Source: an uncultured Bacteroidales bacterium
GTDB lineage: Bacteria > Bacteroidota > Bacteroidia > Bacteroidales > UBA932
Direction of reading: 5' to 3'
Assembly (NCBI GenBank): GCA_934702165.1
Contig: CAKUYG010000132.1
Coordinates: 1 to 6,053, forward strand
DNA: 6,053 nucleotides
Made by a program: the position numbers and the translations under genes. Position 1 is the first letter of the stretch. Each line of letters begins with the position of its first letter. The notes beneath the pieces were generated by a model. The model was not told the origin of the DNA. It saw only the letters and a list, made by a program, of their open reading frames with translations, and did not search any database. Of this stretch, positions 1 through 6,053 are shown piece by piece.

Positions 1-988
1 TCTCGGCTATGCGCAGCTGGCGCTTTCCGGCCTTTGACACGACCTCACCGAGGGTATCCTTGACATCCTCCTTGTCGAAGAGGATGTGCAGTCCCTTGAA
101 TGAAGCGTCGTATGGGGTAAGGCAGCAGTAGTAGAGAGGAATCGTGTGCATCCCCTCCTCCGGCATGTCGGTCTGGGTGAGCACTGCGGTGAGCTCACGG
201 GCGCGGTCGTTGCGGAAATTGTAGAAAATCACCGCATCGCCCTCCTCGACCCTGGCGAGAGGCGCTCCGTCCTTCGTGATCACGACTGGCTTGATGAACT
301 CGTCAGTGACATCGGCATCGTACGAAGCCTGAATGGCAGCCGTGGCGGAGGTAAACTCGGCACCCTTGCCCTCCACCAGCATGTCGTAGGCCTCTTTGAC
401 ACGGGCCCAGCGCTTGTCGCGGTCCATCGCATAGAAGCGTCCGCAGACAGTGGCCACCTTGCCGGTGCTCTGCGCCATCTTCTCCTCAAGTTCCTTGACA
501 AAACCCAGTCCGCTGTGCGGGTCGGTGTCTCGACCGTCCATAAAGCAGTGCACAAAGACATCCTCAAGCCCCTCCTGCTTTGCTACAGAGAGGAACTCAT
601 AGAGATGGTCAAGAGAAGAATGAACGCCACCGTGGGAGCAGAGCCCGAAGAAATGGAGCTTCTTCCCGCTCTTCTTGACATAGTCATAGACAGCCTTGAT
701 CTCCTTGTTGTCCAAGAGCTTGTGATCCCTGCATGCCATATTGATCTTTACCAGATCCTGATAAACCACGCGTCCGGCGCCGAGGTTGGTGTGCCCGACT
801 TCGGAGTTGCCCATCTGCCCTGCCGGCAGGCCGACATACTCCCCGCAGGCCTGGAGGTGGGAGAACGGATACCTCGCACGAAGCCTGTCAATATACGGAG
901 CCCCCTGAGTATATATTGCATTGGAGTGATCGTGACGGCCTTCTCCCCAGCCGTCAAGTATCATCAAAAGTACTTTCTTGTTTTCCAT
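1..988 (-). CDS. gpmI: 2,3-bisphosphoglycerate-independent phosphoglycerate mutase, 3' end cut by window edge
   Basis: This enzyme interconverts 3- and 2-phosphoglycerate in cytoplasmic glycolysis/gluconeogenesis through a phosphoserine intermediate and two Mn ions. I translated 329 codons from the ATG at 988; the frame is open to the left edge, so the last roughly 180 residues of a usual ~510-residue protein are missing. Visible hallmarks are the N-terminal ILDGWG with metal ligand Asp12, [16 protein letters not shown] with nucleophile Ser62, SHGGVHS with His123, the DGRD motif with Arg153/Asp154, the [12 protein letters not shown] segment near 183-194, and [11 protein letters not shown] near 255-265. 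These spacings match the characterised family. The fragment ends at QLRIAE, just before the family's conserved lysine and the C-terminal metal-binding His/Asp set, so integrity of that half cannot be judged. It starts 11 bases after the stop of the peptidase gene and is probably co-transcribed with it. No Shine-Dalgarno sequence is evident, as is common in Bacteroidota. Confidence 0.97.
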   Translation of the reverse strand, partial: MENKKVLLMILDGWGEGRHDHSNAIYTQGAPYIDRLRARYPFSHLQACGEYVGLPAGQMGNSEVGHTNLGAGRVVYQDLVKINMACRDHKLLDNKEIKAVYDYVKKSGKKLHFFGLCSHGGVHSSLDHLYEFLSVAKQEGLEDVFVHCFMDGRDTDPHSGLGFVKELEEKMAQSTGKVATVCGRFYAMDRDKRWARVKEAYDMLVEGKGAEFTSATAAIQASYDADVTDEFIKPVVITKDGAPLARVEEGDAVIFYNFRNDRARELTAVLTQTDMPEEGMHTIPLYYCCLTPYDASFKGLHILFDKEDVKDTLGEVVSKAGKRQLRIAE

Positions 989-999
989 TGTGAATTGTA

Positions 1000-3000
1000 T
1001 TAGTCAATCAATCCTCTTCCGCGCAGCATGGCAGCCGAGTCCGGCTCACGTCCGGCGAAAGACTTGAAGAGCACCATCGGCTCCTCGGAGCCGCCCTTCT
1101 CAAGGAAAGTCTCCTTGAACTTCTTGGCAAGCTCCAGATCCCACACCCCATTCGGAGAAGCCTCGAAGATGCTGAACGCGTCCTTGTCGAGAACCTCGGC
1201 CCAAAGGTAACCGTAGTAACCGGCATTGTAGCCGCTGCCGCCGAAGATATGGTTGAAGTAGGTGCTGCGGTAACGCGGTGCGATCTCCGGGATGAGCCCC
1301 ATCTGAGCGCATGCTTTCTTTTCGAAACTGTCGATATCGACACCCTCCACACTGCTGAGCTCGTGCCACTTCATGTCGAGGATGGAGGCGGCGCAGAGTT
1401 CGGTGGTCATGAAGCCCTGGTTGAACTTGAGCGCGTTGTTGATCTTCTCGACCAGCGCGGCAGGAATCACCTCTCCCTTGTCGTTCTTGGCGTACTGGGC
1501 GAGGAGTTCAGGCTGGAAAGCCCAGTTCTCGTTGAACTGTGAGAACATCTCCACGAAGTCACGGGTCACGTTGGTTCCGCTCACAGAAGGATAGTGGCAC
1601 TTGGACAGAAGCCCGTGCAGGGCATGGCCGAACTCGTGGAACACGGTCTGCACCTCGTCGATGCTCAAGTACTCGGAGAGATTGCCCACATTGACGATGA
1701 TCGGGCGGACATCGTTGCCTTGAGCGTCAACGTACTGCTCACGGATGTTGTTCATCCATGCGCCGCCCCTCTTGCTCTCGCGAGGGAAGTAGTCCGTGGT
1801 GAAGATGCCGATGAGCGAGCCGTCGTCCGCCGTGACCTTGTAGGTGGTGACCTTCTCCGGGTTGTATGACGGCACGCCTTCGAGTTTCTCCATATTGACC
1901 CCGTAGAGGGTCTTGGCTGCGATGAACACACCGTTCACCACATTGTCTATCTTGAAGTAAGGGCGGGTCTGGGCCTCGTCGAGGTCATACTTGACCTTGC
2001 GGACCTTCTCGGCGTAGTACCACCAGTCCCAAGGCTCGATCTTGGAACCGGCTGGGAGTTTGCCGTCCTTTATGTCCTGGTCCATGACGGCCTGCATGTC
2101 GGCGAGCTCGACCTGTGCCTTGGCAACTGCGGCCTTCATGATGCCCGCGAGGAAATTGTCAACGGTCTGGGGGTCGTGGGCCATCTTGTTGGCGAGGGTG
2201 TAGGCGGCAGGATTGTCGTAGCCGAGGATCTTCGCCTTCTGGATGCGCTTGTCGAGGAGTTCGAGGATGAGGGCGCGGTTGTCATTGGCATTGCCGTTGT
2301 GTCCGCGCATGGTGTAGGCCTCGTTGTATTGGCGGCGGAGTTCACGGTCTTCAGTGGATGTCATCTTCTCCGGGTAGGAGGACACGCTGAATCCGAACTT
2401 CTCGCTGAAAGCGTTGGACTCGGCGAGGATGTTGTTGCCTATTTTCTGGGTGAGTTCGGCCATGCGGGAGTTGATCTCGCGGAGTTTGGCCTGCTGCTCC
2501 TCAGGAAGGCCGATGCCTTCGCGGGCGAAGCTGTCATAGTGCTTCTTAAGTACCATCTGCTGCTCCCTGGTGAGGGAGGACTGGTCGGCGTTGTAGACTG
2601 CGGCCACACGGTTGTAGAGGGCCTTGTTGAACGAGATGTTGTCGCTGTGCTCGCTGAGCATAGGGATGGCCTCGTCCTGCACCGCGTCGAGAGCATCGCT
2701 GCGGTCGGTCTCGCTCACATTGAAAAGCACGCCCTGCACACGGCTGAGGGTGCGGCCGGAGAGTTCCAGCGGAGCGATGGTGTTGTCGAATGTCGGGGTG
2801 TCAGGGTTGGAGACGATTGCCTCGATCTCAGCGTTCTGCTCCTCGATCCCGGCCTTGATGGCCGGTATGTAGTCTGATGTCTGGATCTTGTCGAACGGAG
2901 GGATTCCATAAGGGGTATCCCACTCCGCAAGGAACGGATTAGTTCTGCTGCAAGCTGTCATTGCCAATGCGATTGCTGCGATTGAAAGGATTTTTTTCAT
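1000..3000 (-). CDS. dcp: Peptidyl-dipeptidase Dcp-like M3 zinc metallopeptidase, lipoprotein
   Basis: The 666-residue product is a full-length M3 family (thimet oligopeptidase-like) peptidase of the Dcp type, which removes C-terminal dipeptides from short peptides. An N-terminal KK, a hydrophobic stretch and an MTAC lipobox (Cys17) predict a lipoprotein. The mature N-terminus carries the [19 protein letters not shown] segment typical of Bacteroidota Dcp. The zinc site is HEFGH at 455-459, with the third ligand Glu484 in [13 protein letters not shown]; the 25-residue distance from the second His agrees with E. coli Dcp as I remember it. The C-terminal substrate-binding segment [19 protein letters not shown] (about 582-600) and the GREP...LRGRGL ending are also present. 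The residue two after Glu484 is Phe where the family usually has Pro. The start ATG at 3000 lies 12 bases after the nuclease stop. No acidic residues follow the lipid cysteine closely, so a periplasm-facing location is more likely than surface display (inference). A paralogous M3 oligopeptidase is the main alternative name. Confidence 0.95.
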   Translation of the reverse strand: MKKILSIAAIALAMTACSRTNPFLAEWDTPYGIPPFDKIQTSDYIPAIKAGIEEQNAEIEAIVSNPDTPTFDNTIAPLELSGRTLSRVQGVLFNVSETDRSDALDAVQDEAIPMLSEHSDNISFNKALYNRVAAVYNADQSSLTREQQMVLKKHYDSFAREGIGLPEEQQAKLREINSRMAELTQKIGNNILAESNAFSEKFGFSVSSYPEKMTSTEDRELRRQYNEAYTMRGHNGNANDNRALILELLDKRIQKAKILGYDNPAAYTLANKMAHDPQTVDNFLAGIMKAAVAKAQVELADMQAVMDQDIKDGKLPAGSKIEPWDWWYYAEKVRKVKYDLDEAQTRPYFKIDNVVNGVFIAAKTLYGVNMEKLEGVPSYNPEKVTTYKVTADDGSLIGIFTTDYFPRESKRGGAWMNNIREQYVDAQGNDVRPIIVNVGNLSEYLSIDEVQTVFHEFGHALHGLLSKCHYPSVSGTNVTRDFVEMFSQFNENWAFQPELLAQYAKNDKGEVIPAALVEKINNALKFNQGFMTTELCAASILDMKWHELSSVEGVDIDSFEKKACAQMGLIPEIAPRYRSTYFNHIFGGSGYNAGYYGYLWAEVLDKDAFSIFEASPNGVWDLELAKKFKETFLEKGGSEEPMVLFKSFAGREPDSAAMLRGRGLID

Positions 3001-3012
3001 ATACTTTATGAT

Positions 3013-4125
3013 TTATTTCCACCATTTGTCCACGGCAGCCTCCACCTTGTCAGACTGGTCCTTACCGACGACGGCAGGCAGGTTGACGAAGAAGTCTATG
3101 CCGAGCTTCTCCTCAAGGGCGTCGATGGTCATGGACTGGGCCATGATGGCGGTTGTGCTGTTATCATAGCCCTTGTGGTCAAACCAGAACGCGATCCCGA
3201 GATACTTCCCGGCTTCGCCGAAACCGGAAGCCTTGTATGCAAGCAGGGCCTTGTAGTATCCGACCGGGACAGGAATCTGCGCCCCGACATTGTCACGGGC
3301 ATATTCGGTGGTTCCGCGCCAATCGGCTCCGGTCACCACATAGAGAGTGTCGGTCTTATAGCTCCAGTCGCGAACCATCTCCTCAAGGCTAGCCCAGGCT
3401 TTCTCATTGAGCTCGCCGCGCTGCGGGGTCATGTTGGTGAAATAGAAGGTCGTCTCGTTGGCCCCTGGCAGATACCGGTCAGCTGACGGGAGCTGGTGCC
3501 CCCTCTGGTAGCCACCGCCGAAGCCGCTGTAGAGGATCGGCTGGTAGGCCTGCGGAACCTTAGGGTCGAGCCCCCACTCATCGGTGCGGGAACCGGAACC
3601 CTTGAGGGCCTTGTTGAGAGGGTACGCCACCCACTTTGACAATTTCGCCTGCGGATCGAGGTAGAATGAGTAGTTGCGTACTTTCCTGCCGTTGAGACTC
3701 ATGTCGTGGGTGAAGTAATAGAGATCCTTGTCCGCAGTTGCCGGAAGTTCGAGCCATGCGGCCGGGGTATCCGGAACGAGTACTGTCGAATTGCGCTCCT
3801 GTGTCAAGGTCACGTTGAACTTCTTGCCGGCACTGCTGAGAATGACGGTGCAGCTGCGCTCGTTCCCCGTGTTCGCCTCCCATGAGAGTTCGATCCCGGA
3901 GACGGAACCGCTGCCCTCCGCCTGGCTGACGGAAGCCCATGTCTCGGAAAGGGAGATGGTCCATGAGGTGTAGGATGTCACCTTGATGAACTGGGAGCCC
4001 GCATCCGCCCCGAGGGCAGTGCGCGGTACAGAAAATGCGACTTCTCCCTCCGTCTCCGGCTTGCTGCAGGAGACGAGAGAGAGAAGAAGCAATATTACTG
4101 GAGCGGTCTTATTCAGCGGCCACAT
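3013..4125 (-). CDS. BACON-domain lipoprotein with DNA/RNA non-specific endonuclease domain
   Basis: The 370-residue protein has a short hydrophobic signal with an ideal LVSC lipobox (Cys20), a BACON-type beta-sandwich at about 27-110 (SYTSWTISLSETWASVSQ, ending in FNVTLTQE) and a betabeta-alpha-metal nuclease domain at about 125-365 of the Serratia NucA/EndoG superfamily. Catalytic residues are recognisable: QRGH at 207-210 in place of canonical DRGH (general base His210), TNMTPQ with Asn231, metal-ligand Asn240 and Glu248. The spacings His210 to Asn240 (30) and Asn240 to Glu248 (8) match His89-Asn119-Glu127 of the Serratia enzyme. It should cleave DNA and RNA without sequence specificity outside the cytoplasm, anchored by lipid. 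BACON domains are a Bacteroidota module thought to bind glycans or act as spacers. The ATG at 4125 overlaps the end of the upstream lipoprotein gene by 17 bases, implying translational coupling. Self-damage would be avoided by export; no immunity gene is seen next to it. Activity with Gln in the motif is untested. Confidence 0.92.
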   Translation of the reverse strand: MWPLNKTAPVILLLLSLVSCSKPETEGEVAFSVPRTALGADAGSQFIKVTSYTSWTISLSETWASVSQAEGSGSVSGIELSWEANTGNERSCTVILSSAGKKFNVTLTQERNSTVLVPDTPAAWLELPATADKDLYYFTHDMSLNGRKVRNYSFYLDPQAKLSKWVAYPLNKALKGSGSRTDEWGLDPKVPQAYQPILYSGFGGGYQRGHQLPSADRYLPGANETTFYFTNMTPQRGELNEKAWASLEEMVRDWSYKTDTLYVVTGADWRGTTEYARDNVGAQIPVPVGYYKALLAYKASGFGEAGKYLGIAFWFDHKGYDNSTTAIMAQSMTIDALEEKLGIDFFVNLPAVVGKDQSDKVEAAVDKWWK

Positions 4126-5344
4126 AGATTACTTTTGAAATCTGGATAAATCCGTTCTTGCCCTCGCTGCTCATTTTGCAGTCGAAAGTAAGCTTGTAGT
4201 AGAGTCCGGCAGCCTGTGAAGCGGCAGGGATGGTGAAACTCATCTCGCCCTGGGCTATCGCGCCGTCAGGTTCAAGAGTGCAGACTTCCTTGGTGAAACC
4301 CTTGTCCGAGCAGACGGAAAGCTTGATGGAGTTGACATCAGCGGCGGTCACCTTGTCCAGACGCATCAGGACCTTGGCCACCTTGGCAGCAATCGGAGTC
4401 TCGCCTGCGATGGAAGCCACAGAAGCAGCCTTCTTGCGTCCGCAGCGGACATAGGTCCAGCCGTCCCAGTTGTAGTTGTTAAACTCTGTCATGGCGAAAG
4501 AATTCGTCCCTATCTTGGCAGTCCAAGGATCCTCATAGCCGTTGACCTTATTTTCTGCACTGTTCTCGTCCGGGAATGCCAGAATGACTGTCCCTGCAGG
4601 ATAGGTCTCGCCAGTGCCGGCCTTGTGTGACTTGTAGATTGCCGGGGCACCGCCTGAAGTGGATGAGCCGCCTCCCTGGGCTGTTCCCTGATACTCTCCG
4701 CGGAGAGTCCAGATGGTGACGATATCGCCTTCTTTGAGGCCTATTCCGGAGAATGACTGGTCGTTCTCACCGTCAGCCCACTCTTTGACGAGACCGTAGA
4801 TGTAGACTTCACCGGTCTCATCCTTGAGATAGAAGTTGCCGTAGGCGGCACCGGCTATGCTGCTGATGCTTCCGGTAAGTTCATACCATACCTTGGAGCT
4901 GACTTCCTTGGAGAGGAACTCCTTGACAGTCACCTTAGTGGCAGACTCGGGCTTGGTGATCTTGCCGTCATCCTCCGCGCCTTTCGCTCCTGTCTGCTTT
5001 AGGCTGAGGCTTGCCTTATGGCTCCCGCCGGCAAACACCACTTCGGCGCTGCGGTCGTAGCCGTCGTTCTTGAGAGCCTTGACCTTTACGGTCTGGGCAG
5101 ATGCTGAGGCTGAGCCCTCTTCAGGGGTCACCACCAGCCATTCCTGGGCTTCAGCAGGGATCTGGGCTTTCCAGTCCACCGTCGCTGTAAGATTCACGGT
5201 CGCCTCTCCTCCGTCAGCCGGGAGAGATACTTCCGCAGTGTTGATTTCGACTTTTTCAGGACCGAGATCTTCGGCCTTCTTCTGGCAGGCCACGAGCGCG
5301 GAAATGATTGCCGCCGCGGCCAGGAAAAAATGTTTTGTTTTCAT
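4109..5344 (-). CDS. BACON and OB-fold domain lipoprotein of unknown function
   Basis: The 411-residue product starts MKTKHFF and has a hydrophobic signal ending in an LVAC lipobox (Cys20). A BACON-type domain spans about 32-118 (VEINTAEVSLPADGG to ASLSLKQTG). An OB-fold-like domain follows at about 135-240 (YELTGSISSI, YGNFYLKDETGEVYIYG, LKEGDIVTIWTLRGEY), resembling the YhcR-type OB fold found in exported Bacteroidota proteins; it contains a Gly/Ser-rich insert at 219-233. The last ~160 residues (247-411), with FNNYNWDGWTYVRCGRKK and a beta-rich ending, look like a separate sandwich module I cannot name. No catalytic motif was recognised; a binding role for nucleic acid, glycan or protein is possible. 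I chose ATG 5344 over an in-frame TTG at 5356, because the ATG gives a normal signal peptide and the extra four residues add nothing. Residues after Cys20 (QKKAED) are lysine/acid-rich, loosely like a Bacteroidota surface-export signal. It heads the four-gene block and overlaps the nuclease gene. Confidence 0.85.
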   Translation of the reverse strand: MKTKHFFLAAAAIISALVACQKKAEDLGPEKVEINTAEVSLPADGGEATVNLTATVDWKAQIPAEAQEWLVVTPEEGSASASAQTVKVKALKNDGYDRSAEVVFAGGSHKASLSLKQTGAKGAEDDGKITKPESATKVTVKEFLSKEVSSKVWYELTGSISSIAGAAYGNFYLKDETGEVYIYGLVKEWADGENDQSFSGIGLKEGDIVTIWTLRGEYQGTAQGGGSSTSGGAPAIYKSHKAGTGETYPAGTVILAFPDENSAENKVNGYEDPWTAKIGTNSFAMTEFNNYNWDGWTYVRCGRKKAASVASIAGETPIAAKVAKVLMRLDKVTAADVNSIKLSVCSDKGFTKEVCTLEPDGAIAQGEMSFTIPAASQAAGLYYKLTFDCKMSSEGKNGFIQISKVIYVAAE

Positions 5345-5360
5345 ATTTTGTATCAAAATA
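5344..5360 (-). promoter_or_regulatory. Perfect inverted repeat abutting the start codon of the BACON/OB lipoprotein gene
   Basis: TATTTTG and CAAAATA flank a 3-base centre, a perfect 7-bp dyad whose edge includes the A of the chosen ATG. It could be a protein-binding operator or a weak A/T-rich hairpin near the ribosome entry site. Chance symmetry in an AT-rich leader is also possible. No regulator gene is in the window to pair with it. Confidence 0.3.
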
Positions 5361-5381
5361 CATTCACTTGCTTTCCGTCTG

Positions 5382-5389
5382 CGAAGATA
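5382..5389 (-). promoter_or_regulatory. Weak candidate Bacteroidota -7 element
   Basis: Minus-strand TATCTTCG differs at one position from the Bacteroides -7 consensus TAnnTTTG. It would give a leader of about 30 bases to the ATG at 5344. No TTTG-like -33 element is seen at proper spacing, because that place is occupied by the terminator stem and T-run. A promoter is needed somewhere between 5345 and 5405 if the terminator is efficient, but this exact site is only a guess. Confidence 0.2.
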
Positions 5390-5402
5390 GTGATTTTTAA
5401 CG

Positions 5403-5433
5403 AAAAAGACCGGCCTTTTGAGGGGCCGGTCTT
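5403..5433 (-). terminator. Rho-independent terminator after the tandem OB-fold gene
   Basis: On the minus strand, AAGACCGGCC and GGCCGGTCTT form a perfect 10-bp stem (plus-strand arms 5406-5415 and 5424-5433) around an 8-base loop, and the T-run reaches five T at 5407-5403. It lies 23 bases past the stop at 5457. The plus-strand direction has no T-tract after the stem, so it acts for the minus strand only. It separates the right-edge gene from the four-gene block. Confidence 0.9.
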
Positions 5434-5456
5434 AAAGGATCATGATGCGTCAGGAA

Positions 5457-6053
5457 TTATTTCGCTGCCGTATGGGATACGAGGAAGGCGCTGCCTACCT
5501 GATCGGTAGTCACTCCGTCCTTGGTGTATGCGGCACGAACGCCGACAATGGTAACGGTGTCGCCGTTCTTGATACCGAGTTTCTGGAACTCCTTCTTAGG
5601 GCCGCCCCAACCTGCGAGAAGGCCATAAACATAGACCTTGTCACCATTGGCATCGGTCAAGTCGAAGTTGCCATATTTATCGCCGTCCTTAAGGCCGCTT
5701 ACAGTACCGCTCAGACGATAGTAGACATCACTCTTGACAGCTGCTGCGAGGAACTCGCTGACAGTAGCCCCGGTCACCTTCTTGAAAGACTCCACGCTCA
5801 CGTTCTTGAGCTGTGGGCTACCCTTGTAAGAAGACTTAGGACCTACCACGGTGATGATGTCACCGGCAGAAATGCCCATAGCCGCAAACTTCTGAGACTC
5901 ACCTTTCTCGTTGAGAGTACCGTAGACATATACGGAACCGGTAGCGTCATTGATGTTGTAGTTGCCCCAACTATCGCTGACCATCTTGCTGATGTATCCG
6001 GTAAGACGGTACTGGGTGGTGCCGTCCGGAGCCGCATTGATAGTGGCGGCATC
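5457..6053 (-). CDS. Tandem OB-fold domain protein, C-terminal part, 5' end beyond window
   Basis: The frame is open from the right edge to the TAA at 5457, giving 198 visible residues; the true start and any signal peptide lie outside, so the internal Met at 5984 should not be taken as the start. The visible part consists of two related OB-fold-like domains, at about 12-88 (QYRLTGYISKM, GNYNINDATGSVYVYG, ISAGDIITVVGPKSSYKG) and 94-198 (YYRLSGTVSGL, YGNFDLTDANGDKVYVYG, IKNGDTVTIVGVRAAY). Both match the OB domain of the neighbouring lipoprotein. No catalytic residues are apparent. Related exported Bacteroidota proteins put such domains behind a lipoprotein signal and BACON-like domains, so this is probably an envelope or surface binding protein (inference). 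It ends just upstream of a strong terminator, so it belongs to a separate transcription unit from the block to its left. Ligand unknown. Confidence 0.82.
   Translation of the reverse strand, partial: DAATINAAPDGTTQYRLTGYISKMVSDSWGNYNINDATGSVYVYGTLNEKGESQKFAAMGISAGDIITVVGPKSSYKGSPQLKNVSVESFKKVTGATVSEFLAAAVKSDVYYRLSGTVSGLKDGDKYGNFDLTDANGDKVYVYGLLAGWGGPKKEFQKLGIKNGDTVTIVGVRAAYTKDGVTTDQVGSAFLVSHTAAK
5460..6020 (-). repeat. Two tandem OB-fold-like domain repeats (protein-level), third copy at 4625-4942
   Basis: Two units in the right-edge gene (about 5790-6020 and 5460-5774) share the pattern Y-x-L-[TS]-G, then YGN[FY]-x-[LI]-x-D, VY[VI]YG, [GA]D-x-[IV]T-[IV] and a Tyr-containing strand. The same pattern recurs in the neighbouring lipoprotein at about 4625-4942. 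This is divergent amino-acid similarity, consistent with old domain duplication, not a recent DNA repeat. Confidence 0.75.

Noticed and set aside
819..830. Perfect 12-base palindrome CCTGCCGGCAGG
   Set aside because: It lies inside gpmI, encoding the conserved LPAG segment before the active-site serine; it is explained by coding constraint and GC-rich codon choice.
146..1003. Long plus-strand open frame of 285 codons opposite gpmI
   Set aside because: It is antisense to a gene with complete family motifs; its translation has no recognisable domain, and long mirror frames are expected in GC-rich coding DNA.
2176..2877. Plus-strand open frame of 233 codons opposite the Dcp-like gene
   Set aside because: It is antisense to a well-supported peptidase. 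The Val/Gly/Glu/Leu-rich translation reflects the codon pattern of the opposite strand.
3013..4125. Toxin or defence role for the nuclease
   Set aside because: No immunity gene, secretion-system domain or toxin-type N-terminus is present; a lipoprotein signal plus BACON domain fits an anchored scavenging nuclease better.
5345..5356. In-frame TTG at 5356 as start of the BACON/OB lipoprotein
   Set aside because: The ATG at 5344 gives a standard lipoprotein signal (MKTKHFF...LVAC) and the four extra residues add no feature.
5982..5984. ATG at 5984 as the start of the right-edge gene
   Set aside because: The frame stays open to the window edge and the upstream codons encode the first strand of the same OB domain (TTQYRLTGYISK), so the Met is internal.

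Overview
The window looks like a chromosomal fragment from a GC-rich member of the Bacteroidota, probably Bacteroidales. An Alistipes/Rikenellaceae-like gut lineage fits the base composition, but genus is a guess. The evidence is two BACON-type domains behind lipoprotein signals, a Bacteroidales-style OB-fold lipoprotein family, a lipoprotein form of peptidyl-dipeptidase Dcp, co-factor-independent phosphoglycerate mutase of the GpmI type, and start codons with no convincing Shine-Dalgarno sequence. All five genes are on the minus strand and coding density is very high. No RNA gene, insertion sequence, CRISPR array or phage-like feature was seen.

Read in transcription order (right to left): the 3' part of a gene for a protein with two tandem OB-fold-like domains enters at the right edge and ends at 5457. 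A strong intrinsic terminator follows at 5403-5433. After a 112-base gap holding an inverted repeat comes a closely packed four-gene block: a BACON + OB-fold lipoprotein (5344-4109), a BACON + DNA/RNA non-specific endonuclease lipoprotein (4125-3013, overlapping the previous gene by 17 bases), a Dcp-like M3 metallopeptidase lipoprotein (3000-1000, 12-base gap) and gpmI (988 to the left edge, 11-base gap). The last gene is cut by the window edge, so its second metal-binding half is not visible.

The spacing suggests one transcript from about 5344 leftward. Three of its products are predicted exported lipoproteins: a putative polymer-binding protein, a sugar-non-specific nuclease and a peptidase that removes dipeptides. 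The simplest reading is an envelope or surface module that breaks down nucleic acids and peptides for nutrition, with a glycolytic housekeeping gene carried at its 3' end. The most interesting point is the coupling of an OB-fold/BACON lipoprotein of unknown function to a BACON-tethered nuclease, next to a second OB-fold paralogue in its own transcription unit. The substrate link is inference. Nothing here amounts to a clearly new defence or mobile system.
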